The translations under genes and the position numbers were made by a program. Below are positions 36,803 through 45,142 of a DNA stretch of 64,000 nt, in pieces. A model generated the notes under the pieces. The model saw only the letters and a list, made by a program, of their open reading frames with translations, ran no database searches and was not told where the DNA came from. The stretch is from assembly GCF_040905785.1 (NCBI RefSeq), contig NZ_JBBDQW010000038.1, forward strand, positions 62,001 to 126,000, in the 5' to 3' direction. The stretch's first letter is position 1, and each line of letters begins with the position of its first letter. This DNA comes from Tistlia sp040905785. Lineage in GTDB: Bacteria; Pseudomonadota; Alphaproteobacteria; Kiloniellales; DSM-21159.

Positions 36803-38323
36803 CTACTCCGCCGCCCGCATCGCCAGGGTCTCGGCGCGCTCGATCATCCAGGCGTCGAGCTCGGCCAGCTCCGGCTGCGACAGCCGCAGGCCGAGCTTGG
36901 AGCGGCGCCAGGCGACGTCCTCGGCGCGGCGCGCCCACTCGAAGCGCATCAGGTAGTCGACCTCGGCCTCGGTCAGGTCGGCGCCGAAACGCCGGCCCAG
37001 CTCCTCGGCCGTGCGGGCGGTGCCGAGCAGCCGGGCGACCCGCGTGCCGTAGGCCCGGCACAGGCGCCGCGCCGTCGCCTCGGCCAGGTAGGGGTGCTCG
37101 CGGCGGGTCCGCTCGACGAGCGCCTCGAAGCCCTCGACCGGGAAGTCGCCGCCGGGCAGCGCCGCCTCGTGGGTCCAGGGCTTGCGGCCCTCCGGCAGGT
37201 GCGGCGCCAGGCGCGCGAGCGCCGCCTCCGCGAGCTTGCGGTAGGTCGTGATCTTGCCGCCGAAGACGTTGAGCAGCGCCGCCCTGCCCGGCTCGCCGCC
37301 GTCGAGCGTCAGGACGTAGTCGCGGGTCGCCTCCTGGGCCTTTGAGGCGCCGTCGTCGTAGAGCGGCCGCACGCCCGAGTAGGTCCAGACGACCTGGTCC
37401 GGCGTGACCGGCGTCTTCAGGTAGCCGCTGACCGCCTGGCAGAGGTAGTCGATTTCCTCGCTGCTGATCGCGACCTCGCCGGGCTCGCCCTGCCAGTCGC
37501 GGTCGGTCGTGCCGATCAGCGTGAAGTCGCGCTCGTAGGGAATGGCGAAGACGATGCGCCCGTCGGCGTTCTGGAAGATGTAGGCGCGGTCGTGCTCGAA
37601 CAGGCGGGGCACGACGATGTGGCTGCCCTGGACCAGGCGGACCCGGGCCGGCGCTTCGGCACCGATGGCGCCGGTCAGCACCTGCCCGACCCAGGGGCCG
37701 GCGGCATTGACCAGCACCGAGGCGGCGACCGTCTCGCGGCTGCCGTCGGGGGCCTCGAGGGTGACCTGCCAGCCCTCGGCGTCGCGGCGCGCCTCGACGC
37801 AGCGGCTGCGCACGCGGATCTCGGCGCCGCGCTCGGCCGCGTCGAGCGCGTTGAGTGCGACCAGCCGGGAGTCCTCGACCCAGCAGTCGGAGTACTCGAA
37901 GCCCTTGCGAAAGGTATCGGTCAGCGGCTTGCCGGCCGGGTCGCGCGCGAGGTCGAGCTGGCGGGTCGCGGGCAGCAGCTTGCGGCCGCCCAGGTGATCG
38001 TAGAGGTACAGGCCGATGCGCAGCAGCCAGGCGGGCCGCAGCCCGCCGTGGTGCGGCAGCACGAAGCGCAGCGGCCAGATGATGTGGGGCGCCGCGCGCA
38101 GGAGCACCTCGCGCTCGATCAGCGCCTCGCGGACCAGGCGGAACTCGTAGTGCTCGAGGTAGCGCAGGCCGCCGTGCACCAGCTTGGTCGAGGCCGAGGA
38201 GGTACCCGAGCCGAGGTCGTCGCGTTCGCAGAGCAGGACACGCCAGCCGCGGCCGGCGGCGTCGCGGGCGATGCCGCAGCCGTTCACGCCACCGCCGATG
38301 ACCAGGATGTCGAAACGCGCCAA
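36803..38323 (-). CDS. glpD: Glycerol-3-phosphate dehydrogenase (FAD)
   Basis: Oxidises glycerol 3-phosphate to dihydroxyacetone phosphate and passes electrons to quinone at the inner membrane. The 506 residues begin with the FAD-binding Rossmann motif DILVIGGGVNGCGIARDAAGRG, followed by GTSSASTKLVHGGLRYLE, and have the C-terminal DAO_C domain. ATG 38323 has GGGAGGACGG upstream. It is the first gene of the glycerol operon and follows a cluster of probable GlpR half-sites. Confidence 0.97.
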   Translation of the reverse strand: MARFDILVIGGGVNGCGIARDAAGRGWRVLLCERDDLGSGTSSASTKLVHGGLRYLEHYEFRLVREALIEREVLLRAAPHIIWPLRFVLPHHGGLRPAWLLRIGLYLYDHLGGRKLLPATRQLDLARDPAGKPLTDTFRKGFEYSDCWVEDSRLVALNALDAAERGAEIRVRSRCVEARRDAEGWQVTLEAPDGSRETVAASVLVNAAGPWVGQVLTGAIGAEAPARVRLVQGSHIVVPRLFEHDRAYIFQNADGRIVFAIPYERDFTLIGTTDRDWQGEPGEVAISSEEIDYLCQAVSGYLKTPVTPDQVVWTYSGVRPLYDDGASKAQEATRDYVLTLDGGEPGRAALLNVFGGKITTYRKLAEAALARLAPHLPEGRKPWTHEAALPGGDFPVEGFEALVERTRREHPYLAEATARRLCRAYGTRVARLLGTARTAEELGRRFGADLTEAEVDYLMRFEWARRAEDVAWRRSKLGLRLSQPELAELDAWMIERAETLAMRAAE

Positions 38324-38365
38324 GCCGTCCTCCCGGAGCGCCGGCCTCGTGACGAGAAGGGCCGC

Positions 38366-38453
38366 TTTCGTTTATCGCTCTTTCCGAACGCTACTATTTC
38401 GAAATTCGAAGATCAACGGCCGAAACGAATTTTCGTTTTGTGCAATGCGAAAG
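38366..38453 (-). promoter_or_regulatory. Probable GlpR operator array upstream of glpD
   Basis: Within 90 bp there are TTTCGTTT (38366-38373), the palindrome TTTCGAAA (38397-38404) with TTCGAA (38405-38410), a perfect 7-bp dyad AAACGAA / TTCGTTT (38423-38429, 38432-38438) and CGAAAG (38448-38453). TTTCG/CGAAA elements are the usual half-sites of DeoR-family repressors such as GlpR. The array fills the glpR-glpD gap, so it should control glpD and the transporter genes. Confidence 0.7.
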
Positions 38454-38469
38454 ACATCTCGCAGATGCG

Positions 38470-39243
38470 TTAAGTAGCAGAGCCGTCGATGGTTTCTACC
38501 ACTTCCACCTCGGCGTCGCGCAGCAACGCGCGCATCGCCTCGTCGGGCAGGCGGTCCGTGACGAAGACGTCGACCGCCGAAACGTGCGCGATGCGCACCG
38601 GGGCGGCGCGCTCGAATTTGGTCGAGTCGGCGACCAGGATGACGTTGCGGGCGTTCTCCATGATCGCCCGCGCGACGCTGACCTCGCGGTAGTCGTAGTC
38701 CATCAGCGAGCCGTCGGCGTCGATCGCCGAGGCGCCGATCACGGCATAGTCGACCTTGAAGCGCCGGATGAACTCGACCGCCGCCTCGCCGATGATGCCG
38801 CCGTCCGAGCGGCGCACGACGCCGGAGGCAATGATCACCTCGATGCCGTGCCAGGCGCGCAGGATGTTCGCGGCGTTGATGTTGTTGGTGATCGCGAGCA
38901 GTCCCTGGTGATGGCGCAGCGCCTTGGCGACCTCCTCGGTGGTCGTGCCGATGTTGATCAGCAGCGAAGCGCTGTTCGGGATCAGGCGGGCCGCCGCCGA
39001 GCCGATCCTGCGCTTGGCGTCCTGCGCGATCAGGCGGCGCGCCTCGTAGCCGACGTTCTCGACGGTCGAGCCGATGACGGCCCCGCCGTGGACGCGGTCG
39101 AGCAGGCCGCGCTCGCAGAGGTCGTTGAGGTCCTTGCGGATCGTCTGCGGGGTCACGCCGAACCGGCTGGCCAGGCCCTCGACGTTGACCCGGCCTGCCT
39201 CCTTGGCGATCTCGAGAATCTGGTTCTGGCGCTCCGGCAGCAT
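38470..39243 (-). CDS. glpR: DeoR-family transcriptional repressor GlpR
   Basis: A 257-residue regulator with an N-terminal DeoR helix-turn-helix (about 5-56, RFGVTPQTIRKDLNDLCERGLLDRVHGGAV with recognition-helix core TPQTIRKDLN) and a DeoRC sugar-phosphate sensor domain (SLLINIGTTTEEVAKAL, DYAVIGASAIDADGSLMDYDYREV, VADSTKFER). It would be relieved by glycerol 3-phosphate. It lies upstream of glpD on the same strand but with operator-rich gaps on both sides. Confidence 0.94.
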   Translation of the reverse strand: MLPERQNQILEIAKEAGRVNVEGLASRFGVTPQTIRKDLNDLCERGLLDRVHGGAVIGSTVENVGYEARRLIAQDAKRRIGSAAARLIPNSASLLINIGTTTEEVAKALRHHQGLLAITNNINAANILRAWHGIEVIIASGVVRRSDGGIIGEAAVEFIRRFKVDYAVIGASAIDADGSLMDYDYREVSVARAIMENARNVILVADSTKFERAAPVRIAHVSAVDVFVTDRLPDEAMRALLRDAEVEVVETIDGSAT

Positions 39244-39275
39244 CGACCCTCCCTGTCCGGTCGTTCAGCCGGCGC

Positions 39276-39294
39276 TTTCGTTTTTCTTTCGTTT
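39276..39294. promoter_or_regulatory. Tandem TTTCGTTT sites between glpR and the SDR gene
   Basis: TTTCGTTT occurs twice in direct orientation, at 39276-39283 and 39287-39294, with an 11-bp period (about one helical turn). The pair lies 33 bp upstream of glpR and about 65 bp upstream of the divergent SDR gene. It probably mediates GlpR autoregulation and may also control the SDR gene. Confidence 0.65.
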
Positions 39295-39358
39295 CAAGAT
39301 ATACCGCTTTGCCGCCGAGAAAAACCACAACGGTGTGCACCACTCAGAGGAGCCGACC

Positions 39359-40153
39359 ATGGCGAGCGCCTTCCGCAGCGACCTCTTCGCCGGCCACCGC
39401 GTGCTGGTCACCGGCGCCGGCCGCGGCATCGGGCAGGCCGTCGCCCGCGCCTTCCTCGAGACCGGCGCCGAGGTCCTGGCGCACGCCGGGCGCGCGCCGC
39501 GCGGGGCCGAAGAGGCCTTTCCCGGCCTCACCCCGGAGGCCGCCGCTCGCCTGACCCTGACCGCCGGCGACCTGGCCGAGGAGGGGGGTGCCGAGAGCCT
39601 GCTCGCGGAGCTGCGCGCAGCGCTCGGCGGCCTCGACCTGCTGGTCAACAATGCCGGCACCATGCTCGGGCGCGTCGCCGCCGAGGCCGTCACCGCCGAG
39701 CACTACGCCCGGGTCCTCGACCTCAACGCCCGCTCGGCCGTGCTGCTGTCGGCCGGCGCGATCCCGCTGCTGCGCGAGTCCGCCGCCGGTGATCGCGGCC
39801 CCGCCATCGTCAATACCGTCTCGATCTCGGCGCGCACCGGCGGCAGCCCCGGCTCCTCGCTCTACAGCGCCGCCAAGGCCTTCGTCGCGACCCACACCCG
39901 CGCCCTGGCGCGCGAGCTGGCGCCCGACGGCATCCGCGTCAACGCCGTCTCCCCGGGCACAATCATGACCGACTTCCACCGCCGCTATTCGACGCCGGAA
40001 AAGCTGGAGGCGACCGCCGCCGCGATCCCGCTGGGCCGGCTCGGCACGCCCGAGGACTGCGTCGGCGCCTACCTGTTCCTGGCGGCGCCGGAACTCTCCG
40101 GCTACGTCACCGGGCAGGTCCTCGAGGTCAACGGCGGCCAGCTGATGGCGTGA
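39359..40153 (+). CDS. SDR-family oxidoreductase
   Basis: A 264-residue classical short-chain dehydrogenase. The dinucleotide motif TGAGRGIG (18-25), NNAGT, catalytic Ser region NTVSISA, Tyr169 and Lys173 (YSAAK) and the FabG-like end YVTGQVLEVNGGQLM are present. The glycine loop is followed by basic residues, hinting at NADP, but this is uncertain. Start ATG follows AGAGGAG. It is divergent from glpR across the TTTCGTTT pair, so it may act on a polyol or glycerol-derived compound; substrate is not readable. Confidence 0.9.
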   Translation: MASAFRSDLFAGHRVLVTGAGRGIGQAVARAFLETGAEVLAHAGRAPRGAEEAFPGLTPEAAARLTLTAGDLAEEGGAESLLAELRAALGGLDLLVNNAGTMLGRVAAEAVTAEHYARVLDLNARSAVLLSAGAIPLLRESAAGDRGPAIVNTVSISARTGGSPGSSLYSAAKAFVATHTRALARELAPDGIRVNAVSPGTIMTDFHRRYSTPEKLEATAAAIPLGRLGTPEDCVGAYLFLAAPELSGYVTGQVLEVNGGQLMA

Positions 40154-40159
40154 GCCGAG

Positions 40160-40732
40160 CTACCCGCCGCCCAAGGTGCGCGCCAGGAGCGAGGAGAGCT
40201 CGAAGAAGTCCCATACCTGCCCCGCGAGAATGAGCGGCAGGCAGGCCATCGCGAGCAGGGTGAAGTTCCAGGCGACCCGGTAGCGAATCGTGCGGCGACG
40301 CCGGACCCGGAGAAGCTCCCTGAGCAGCGTCTGGGGAGTCTCCAGGTGCTCGACCGGGGACCAGTAGACCCAGATGACGAAGATCAGGATCCAGCTGGAG
40401 ACAAGGACCGCTCCGGCACCTACGGCGCTCCCCACGAAGTAGTAGGGTGCGGGTGCATCGGCCGAAAGGAAGTAGACGAAGAAGACGGCCCCCAGAATCG
40501 AGTTGATGGTCAGGATCGTCGAGGCCTTCTGGTCGAGGATGCTGAGGGTGGCGTAGAGGTGATCGAAGACCTGCGCCTCCACGTCGCGCTCGCTCGCCCC
40601 CGCCTCGCACGCTGCCGGCTCCAGAGGGGTCGTGTCCACGCTGCCCCGGCGTGATGTCTTCAAGGCTGCGATGTGACGATCGAGGTCCTCGTCGCGCGGC
40701 AAGCCCTGGGTGAGGCGCCCGAGCCTGATCAT
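40160..40732 (-). CDS. Three-TM membrane protein, PycTM/SLATT-like
   Basis: A 190-residue protein with a soluble N-terminus (1-65) and predicted membrane segments at about 72-90, 98-122 and 152-172. The motif FDHLYATLSILDQKASTILT (DQKAS at 67-71, just before TM1) and the RRRRTIRYRVAW segment before TM3 resemble the Pycsar-effector TM domain (DUF5706) and related SLATT proteins, which act as nucleotide-triggered membrane effectors. That assignment is by eye only. Its ATG overlaps the stop of the cytosine-deaminase gene by four bases, so the two are coupled. No nucleotide cyclase lies in the window. Confidence 0.6.
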   Translation of the reverse strand: MIRLGRLTQGLPRDEDLDRHIAALKTSRRGSVDTTPLEPAACEAGASERDVEAQVFDHLYATLSILDQKASTILTINSILGAVFFVYFLSADAPAPYYFVGSAVGAGAVLVSSWILIFVIWVYWSPVEHLETPQTLLRELLRVRRRRTIRYRVAWNFTLLAMACLPLILAGQVWDFFELSSLLARTLGGG

Positions 40733-41211
40733 CGGCCGATGTCCGCGTTCCAGAGCTCGGGGTGCCCGTCCTTCCAGCGCCGGAAGGTCTCGATCCAGGC
40801 GGGATCGTTGGCGACGGCGACCGCCACGCCCTCGGCCGCGAGGAGGTCTTCCGCGCCGAGCCCATTGCGGACCTCGCCGGTGAAGTTGACGTTGTCGCCG
40901 ATGACCACGCGCGCGATCCCGAACTGGAGGATCGTCCCGGTGCACATCCAGCAGGGACTGAGCGAGGTATAGAGCGTCGTACCGCGCAGGCTCTGCGCAC
41001 CCGCGGCCCGCAGGCAATCGATCTCGCCGTGCGCGGTCAGGTCGTTCTGCTGAACGCGCCTGTTGCGGCCGCGCGCGGCGAGGCGCCCGTCGCGCGTCAG
41101 GACCGCCCCGATCGGGATCCCGCCCTCCTCGAGGCCGAGCCTCGCCTGCTCGAAGGCCTCCTCGAGCCAGCGGCGATCTTCCTCGGTGATAGCCGCGCCG
41201 TCGCTTCCCAT
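40729..41211 (-). CDS. Cytosine deaminase of the yeast (FCY1-like) type
   Basis: A 160-residue zinc-dependent deaminase. His61 and Glu63 in HGEIDCLR and Cys87/Cys90 in SPCWMCTG form the catalytic site. The whole C-terminal half (ARVVIGDNVNFTGEV, then the tail ELWNADIG) follows yeast cytosine deaminase rather than tRNA adenosine deaminase TadA or guanine deaminase. It would convert cytosine to uracil and ammonia for salvage. ATG 41211 has AGGGCGAGGG upstream. It is translationally coupled to the downstream membrane protein. Confidence 0.87.
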   Translation of the reverse strand: MGSDGAAITEEDRRWLEEAFEQARLGLEEGGIPIGAVLTRDGRLAARGRNRRVQQNDLTAHGEIDCLRAAGAQSLRGTTLYTSLSPCWMCTGTILQFGIARVVIGDNVNFTGEVRNGLGAEDLLAAEGVAVAVANDPAWIETFRRWKDGHPELWNADIGR

Positions 41212-41314
41212 GACCCTCGCCCTTCCGCCTGTCGCATCAGGATGGCCGATCGGCCCCCAAGGCGCCACCTCCCGCGGCCTCGTCAGGATACGGCGCCGCC
41301 GCCCGCCGCAACGG

Positions 41315-42166
41315 CTACGCCGCCGCCCGCCGCCGGACGAAGGCGGCGAGCTCGCCGATCAGGGTCGCGACGTCGGCACCGACCTTCTCGAAGCCGGCGT
41401 GCCGTTCGAAGCTGGATTCGTCGCAGTAGAGCGCGCGGTTGATCTCGATCTGCAGCGAGTGCCGCCCCTCGGCCGGCGCCGAGTAGCGGCGCACCAGCTC
41501 GACGCCCTTGTAGGGCCAGTTGAGCACGACCTCGTAGCCGAGCGACTCGAAGACCTCTGCCACGCGGCGGGTCAGGGCCGGCTCGCAGGTCGTGCCGTCG
41601 CGGTCGCCCAGGATGATCTCCGGCCGCGCGACCGTGCCGTCCTCGGTCGTGGGGTCGCCCTGGGACGGCATCGAGTGGCAGTCGATGTGCCAGACCGCGC
41701 CGTGGCGCGCCTGCGCCTCCTCGAGCAGCCGCTTCAGGGCGTCGTGGTAGGGCCGCCAGTAGCCGGCGATGCGCGCCTCGACCTCGGCCGGCGTCAGCTT
41801 GCGGTCGTAGATCGCCTCGCGGCCTTCGATCAGGCTCCAGATCAGGCCGACCCCGCGCGCGGCCTTGGGGCTCGCCGTCAGGGGACGCGGCCAGGCGCCC
41901 TCGACCATCGCGGGGTCCAGGTCCTCGGGCGCGCGGTTGGCGTCGATGTAGGCGCGGCCGAAGCGGGCCGCGAGCAGGGGCGCGCCCTGGGCCGGCGCCG
42001 AGCCGTAGAGCTCGTCGATGTAGGCGTCGCGGCCGCGCAGCAGCGTCGCCTCGGGCAGCACCGCGCCCATGTCGGCGGGAAACCAGCTGCCGCTGTGCGG
42101 GCTGTCGAAGACCAGCGGCAGGGCTTGCCCCTCGGGCTCGTAGAGGTCGTAGGCGGGATGGCTCAC
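41315..42166 (-). CDS. N-formylglutamate amidohydrolase
   Basis: A 283-residue protein of the FGase (HutG-type) family, which hydrolyses N-formyl-L-glutamate to formate and glutamate. PLVFDSPHSGSWFPADM, RGRDAYIDELY, YIDANRAPEDLDPAM, DCHSMPSQ and LQIEINRALYCDE carry the conserved His, Asp and Glu metal-site residues. It begins 10 bp after the last ABC-transporter ATPase gene, so it belongs to that operon and may act on an imported N-formyl compound. No other hut genes are present. Confidence 0.92.
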   Translation of the reverse strand: MSHPAYDLYEPEGQALPLVFDSPHSGSWFPADMGAVLPEATLLRGRDAYIDELYGSAPAQGAPLLAARFGRAYIDANRAPEDLDPAMVEGAWPRPLTASPKAARGVGLIWSLIEGREAIYDRKLTPAEVEARIAGYWRPYHDALKRLLEEAQARHGAVWHIDCHSMPSQGDPTTEDGTVARPEIILGDRDGTTCEPALTRRVAEVFESLGYEVVLNWPYKGVELVRRYSAPAEGRHSLQIEINRALYCDESSFERHAGFEKVGADVATLIGELAAFVRRRAAA

Positions 42167-42176
42167 GGGGGGCGGC

Positions 42177-43187
42177 TCAGCTCCGGTCGTTGAGGTGGCA
42201 GGCGGCGTAACGCCCGGGCGCGACCTCCTTCAGCAGCGGCCGCTCGAGGCGGCAGCGCTCGAAGGCGTGCGGGCAGCGCGGGTGGAAGGCGCAGCCGGGC
42301 GGCGGGTCGATCGGCGAGGGGATCTCGCCCTCGACCGGCTTGAAGATGCGCCGCCGGCTGTCGATGCGCGGCACCTCGGCGAGCAGCGCCTGGGCGTAGG
42401 GGTGGTTGGCGCCGGCGAAGAGCTCCTCCGTCGGCGCGACCTCGACGATGCGGCCGAGGTACATGATCGCGACCCGGTCCGAGAGGTGCTCGACGACGCC
42501 CAGGTCGTGGCTGATGAAGAGGTAAGTGAGGTCGAAGCGCTCGCGCAGGTCCATGAAGAGGTTCAGCACCTGGGCCTGGATCGAGACGTCGAGCGCCGCC
42601 ACCGACTCGTCGCAGACCAGGAACTCGGGCTTCACGGCGAGCGCGCGGGCGATGCCGATGCGCTGGCGCTGCCCGCCCGAGAACTGGTGCGGATAGCGCC
42701 GCCGGTAGGAGGCGTCGAGCCCGACGCTGGCCAGGACCTGGTCGACGTAGCCGGCGAGCTCGCTGCGCCGGACCAGGCCGTGGAACAGCGGCGCCTCGCC
42801 GACGATCTCGGCGACCCTCAGGCGCGGGTTGAGCGAGGCGAAGGGGTCCTGGAAGATCATCTGGATCTTCAGCGAGGCCTTCTTGGCCTCGGCGCCGGCG
42901 GCGCGGGTGATGTCCTTGCCGCGGTAGGTCAGGCGGCCCTCGCTGGCCGGATGGATGCCGGCGACGACCCGGCCCAGGGTCGACTTGCCGCAGCCGGATT
43001 CCCCGACCAGGCCCAGGACCTCGCCCTCGGCGATCTCCAGGTCGACCGACTCGACCGCGTGGACGACCTCCTCCTGCACGTCGGAGCCGAAGCGCCGGGC
43101 GACGCGCTCCGCCAGGTCGAGGCTCTTGACGAAGCGCTTGGAGACGCCCTCCAGGCGCAGCAGCGGCTCGCCGCGAGCGGCGCTCAC
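42177..43187 (-). CDS. Dipeptide/oligopeptide-type ABC transporter ATPase (DppF-like)
   Basis: A 336-residue ATPase with Walker A GESGCGKSTLG, signature FSGGQRQRIGIARAL, Walker B LVCDESVAALD and H-loop ISHDLGVVEHL. The C-terminal oligopeptide/dipeptide region has the Cys cluster CAFHPRCPHAFERC, which binds an iron-sulfur cluster or metal in this family. The GTG start overlaps the DppD-like stop by four bases (GTGA). The frame to 43562 is not used. Confidence 0.93.
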   Translation of the reverse strand: MSAARGEPLLRLEGVSKRFVKSLDLAERVARRFGSDVQEEVVHAVESVDLEIAEGEVLGLVGESGCGKSTLGRVVAGIHPASEGRLTYRGKDITRAAGAEAKKASLKIQMIFQDPFASLNPRLRVAEIVGEAPLFHGLVRRSELAGYVDQVLASVGLDASYRRRYPHQFSGGQRQRIGIARALAVKPEFLVCDESVAALDVSIQAQVLNLFMDLRERFDLTYLFISHDLGVVEHLSDRVAIMYLGRIVEVAPTEELFAGANHPYAQALLAEVPRIDSRRRIFKPVEGEIPSPIDPPPGCAFHPRCPHAFERCRLERPLLKEVAPGRYAACHLNDRS

Positions 43188-44182
43188 GCGACCGTCTCCC
43201 GGACCGGATGGTAGCAGCGCAGCGTGCGGCCCGGCTCGGGCACCGTCTCGGGCGGCGCCTCCTGGGCGCAGTCCTCCTGCGCGTTGGGGCAGCGCGCGCG
43301 GAAGGCGCAGCCGCTCGGCAGGGCGAAGAGCGAGGGCGTCATGCCCGGGATCTGGACCAGCCGGCCGCCGCGGCGGTTGCGGCTCGGCACCGAGCCGATC
43401 AGGCCGGCGGTATAGGGATGCAGCGGGCTGTCGAGCACCGCGTCGACCGTGCCCGATTCGACGATGCGCCCGGCGTACATGACGCAGACGCGGTCGGCGA
43501 GCCCGCTGACCACCGCCAGGTCGTGGGTGATCCAGAGCAGCGCCGTGCCGGTCTCGCCGCACAGCTTCTGCATCTCGTAGAGAATCTGCGCCTGGATCGT
43601 GACGTCGAGGGCGGTCGTCGGCTCGTCGGCGATGATCACCGCCGGGTCGTTGAGCAGCGCGATGGCGATGGCGACGCGCTGGCGCATGCCGCCGGAGAAC
43701 TGGTGCGGATAGGCCGAGAGGCGCTCCTCGGGCGAGGGAATGCCGACCCGGCCGAGGGCGTCGCGGGCACGCCGCCGCGCCTCGGCCCGGTCGACCCGGT
43801 GGTGGGCGCGCACCGCCTCGACCATCTGCGTGTCGATGCGCAGGACCGGGTTCAGGGTCATCATGGGGTCCTGGAAGATCATGGCGATCTGGTTGCCGCG
43901 CAGCTGGCGCAGCCGGCTTTCGCTGGCGCCGACCAGGTTCTCCCCGTCGAACAGCACGCGGCCGCCGACGACCCGGCCCGGCGGATCGACCAGGCCCAGG
44001 ATCGAGAAGCCGGTCACGGACTTGCCCGAGCCAGACTCCCCGACCAGCCCCAGCACCTCGCCGCGATTGAGCTCGAAGGTCACGCCGTCGACCGCCCTGG
44101 CGACGCCCGCGCCGGTCTCGAAATGGGTCTGCAGCTGCTCGACGCGCAGCAGCGGCACCCCGCCCTCCCCGCTCGCCGCCAT
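43184..44182 (-). CDS. Dipeptide/oligopeptide-type ABC transporter ATPase (DppD-like)
   Basis: A 332-residue ATPase: Walker A GESGSGKSVTG, signature FSGGMRQRVAIAIALL, Walker B VIIADEPTTALD, H-loop ITHDLAVVSGL, and the C-terminal CAFRARCPNAQEDC cluster. It forms the heterodimeric motor with the DppF-like protein. The start overlaps the DppC-like stop by one base. Confidence 0.94.
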   Translation of the reverse strand: MAASGEGGVPLLRVEQLQTHFETGAGVARAVDGVTFELNRGEVLGLVGESGSGKSVTGFSILGLVDPPGRVVGGRVLFDGENLVGASESRLRQLRGNQIAMIFQDPMMTLNPVLRIDTQMVEAVRAHHRVDRAEARRRARDALGRVGIPSPEERLSAYPHQFSGGMRQRVAIAIALLNDPAVIIADEPTTALDVTIQAQILYEMQKLCGETGTALLWITHDLAVVSGLADRVCVMYAGRIVESGTVDAVLDSPLHPYTAGLIGSVPSRNRRGGRLVQIPGMTPSLFALPSGCAFRARCPNAQEDCAQEAPPETVPEPGRTLRCYHPVRETVA

Positions 44183-45129
44183 CAGCGCTGCAGCCGAGGG
44201 TTCAGCAGGTCGCGCAGGCGGTCGCCGACCAGGTTGATGGCGACGATGACGACGACCAGCGCGACGCCGGGGAAGAAGGAGATCCAGTAGCGGCCGCTCA
44301 TCATGTACTCGAAGCCGTTGGAGATCAGCAGGCCGAGCGAGGGCTCGGTGACGGGCACGCCGACGCCGAGGAAGGACAGCGTCGCCTCCAGGGCGATGGC
44401 GTTGGCGACCTGCACCGTGGCGATGACGATCAGCGGCGGCAGGCAGTTCGGCAGCAGGTGGCGGAACAGCACCCGCCGGCTGCCGAGGCCGAGGCAGACC
44501 GCCGCGTCGATGTACTCCTTGCGCCGCTCGACCAGGGCCGAGCCGCGCACGGCGCGGGCGTAGTAGGCCCACTGCACGATGATCAGCGCGACGATCACCT
44601 TGTCGACGCCGTTGCCGAAGATCGCCAGCAGGATCAGCGCGACCAGGATCGCCGGGAAGGACAGCTGGATGTCGACGATGCGCATCAGCACGCTGTCGAC
44701 GGCGCCGCCGAAGAAGGCCGCGACCAGGCCGACCGTGCTGCCGATGACCAGGGCGCAGGCCACCGAGACGCTGCCGACGACCAGCGAGATGCGCAGCCCG
44801 TAGACGATCGCCGAGAGCATGTCGCGGCCCTGGATGTCGGTGCCCAGCCAATAGGTACCGAAGGCGTAGGCGGGCGAGCCCGGCGGCAGCGTGCCGTCCA
44901 TGATGTCGAGCTGCGACAGGTCGTAGGGGTCCTGCGGCACGATCCAGGGCGCGAAGAGCGCGACGACGGCGATCACCAGGATCACGGCCAGGCCGAGCAC
45001 GGCGACCCAGCTGGCGCAGAAGTCGCGCACGAGCCGCGACAGCGGCGAGCGCACCACCGGCGGCGGCGCCGCCTCGGGCAGGCCGGTCAGCGCCTCGAGC
45101 GGCGCCGCGCTCTGCGGGTCGTCGCTCAT
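44182..45129 (-). CDS. Dipeptide-type ABC transporter permease (DppC-like)
   Basis: A 315-residue permease with a cytoplasmic N-terminus, six membrane helices and the OppC signature. YWLGTDIQGRDMLSAIVYGLRISL is typical (GTDxxGRD core), and the EAA loop is YIDAAVCLGLGSRRVLFRHLLPN. It pairs with the DppB-like permease encoded 13 bp upstream. Confidence 0.94.
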   Translation of the reverse strand: MSDDPQSAAPLEALTGLPEAAPPPVVRSPLSRLVRDFCASWVAVLGLAVILVIAVVALFAPWIVPQDPYDLSQLDIMDGTLPPGSPAYAFGTYWLGTDIQGRDMLSAIVYGLRISLVVGSVSVACALVIGSTVGLVAAFFGGAVDSVLMRIVDIQLSFPAILVALILLAIFGNGVDKVIVALIIVQWAYYARAVRGSALVERRKEYIDAAVCLGLGSRRVLFRHLLPNCLPPLIVIATVQVANAIALEATLSFLGVGVPVTEPSLGLLISNGFEYMMSGRYWISFFPGVALVVVIVAINLVGDRLRDLLNPRLQR

Positions 45130-45142
45130 CGGCAGCGCGCCC

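Noticed and set aside
40160..41211. A complete Pycsar or CBASS antiphage operon
   Set aside because: Only an effector-like membrane protein is seen; no nucleotide cyclase or CD-NTase lies in the neighbourhood, and the deaminase looks like a salvage enzyme.
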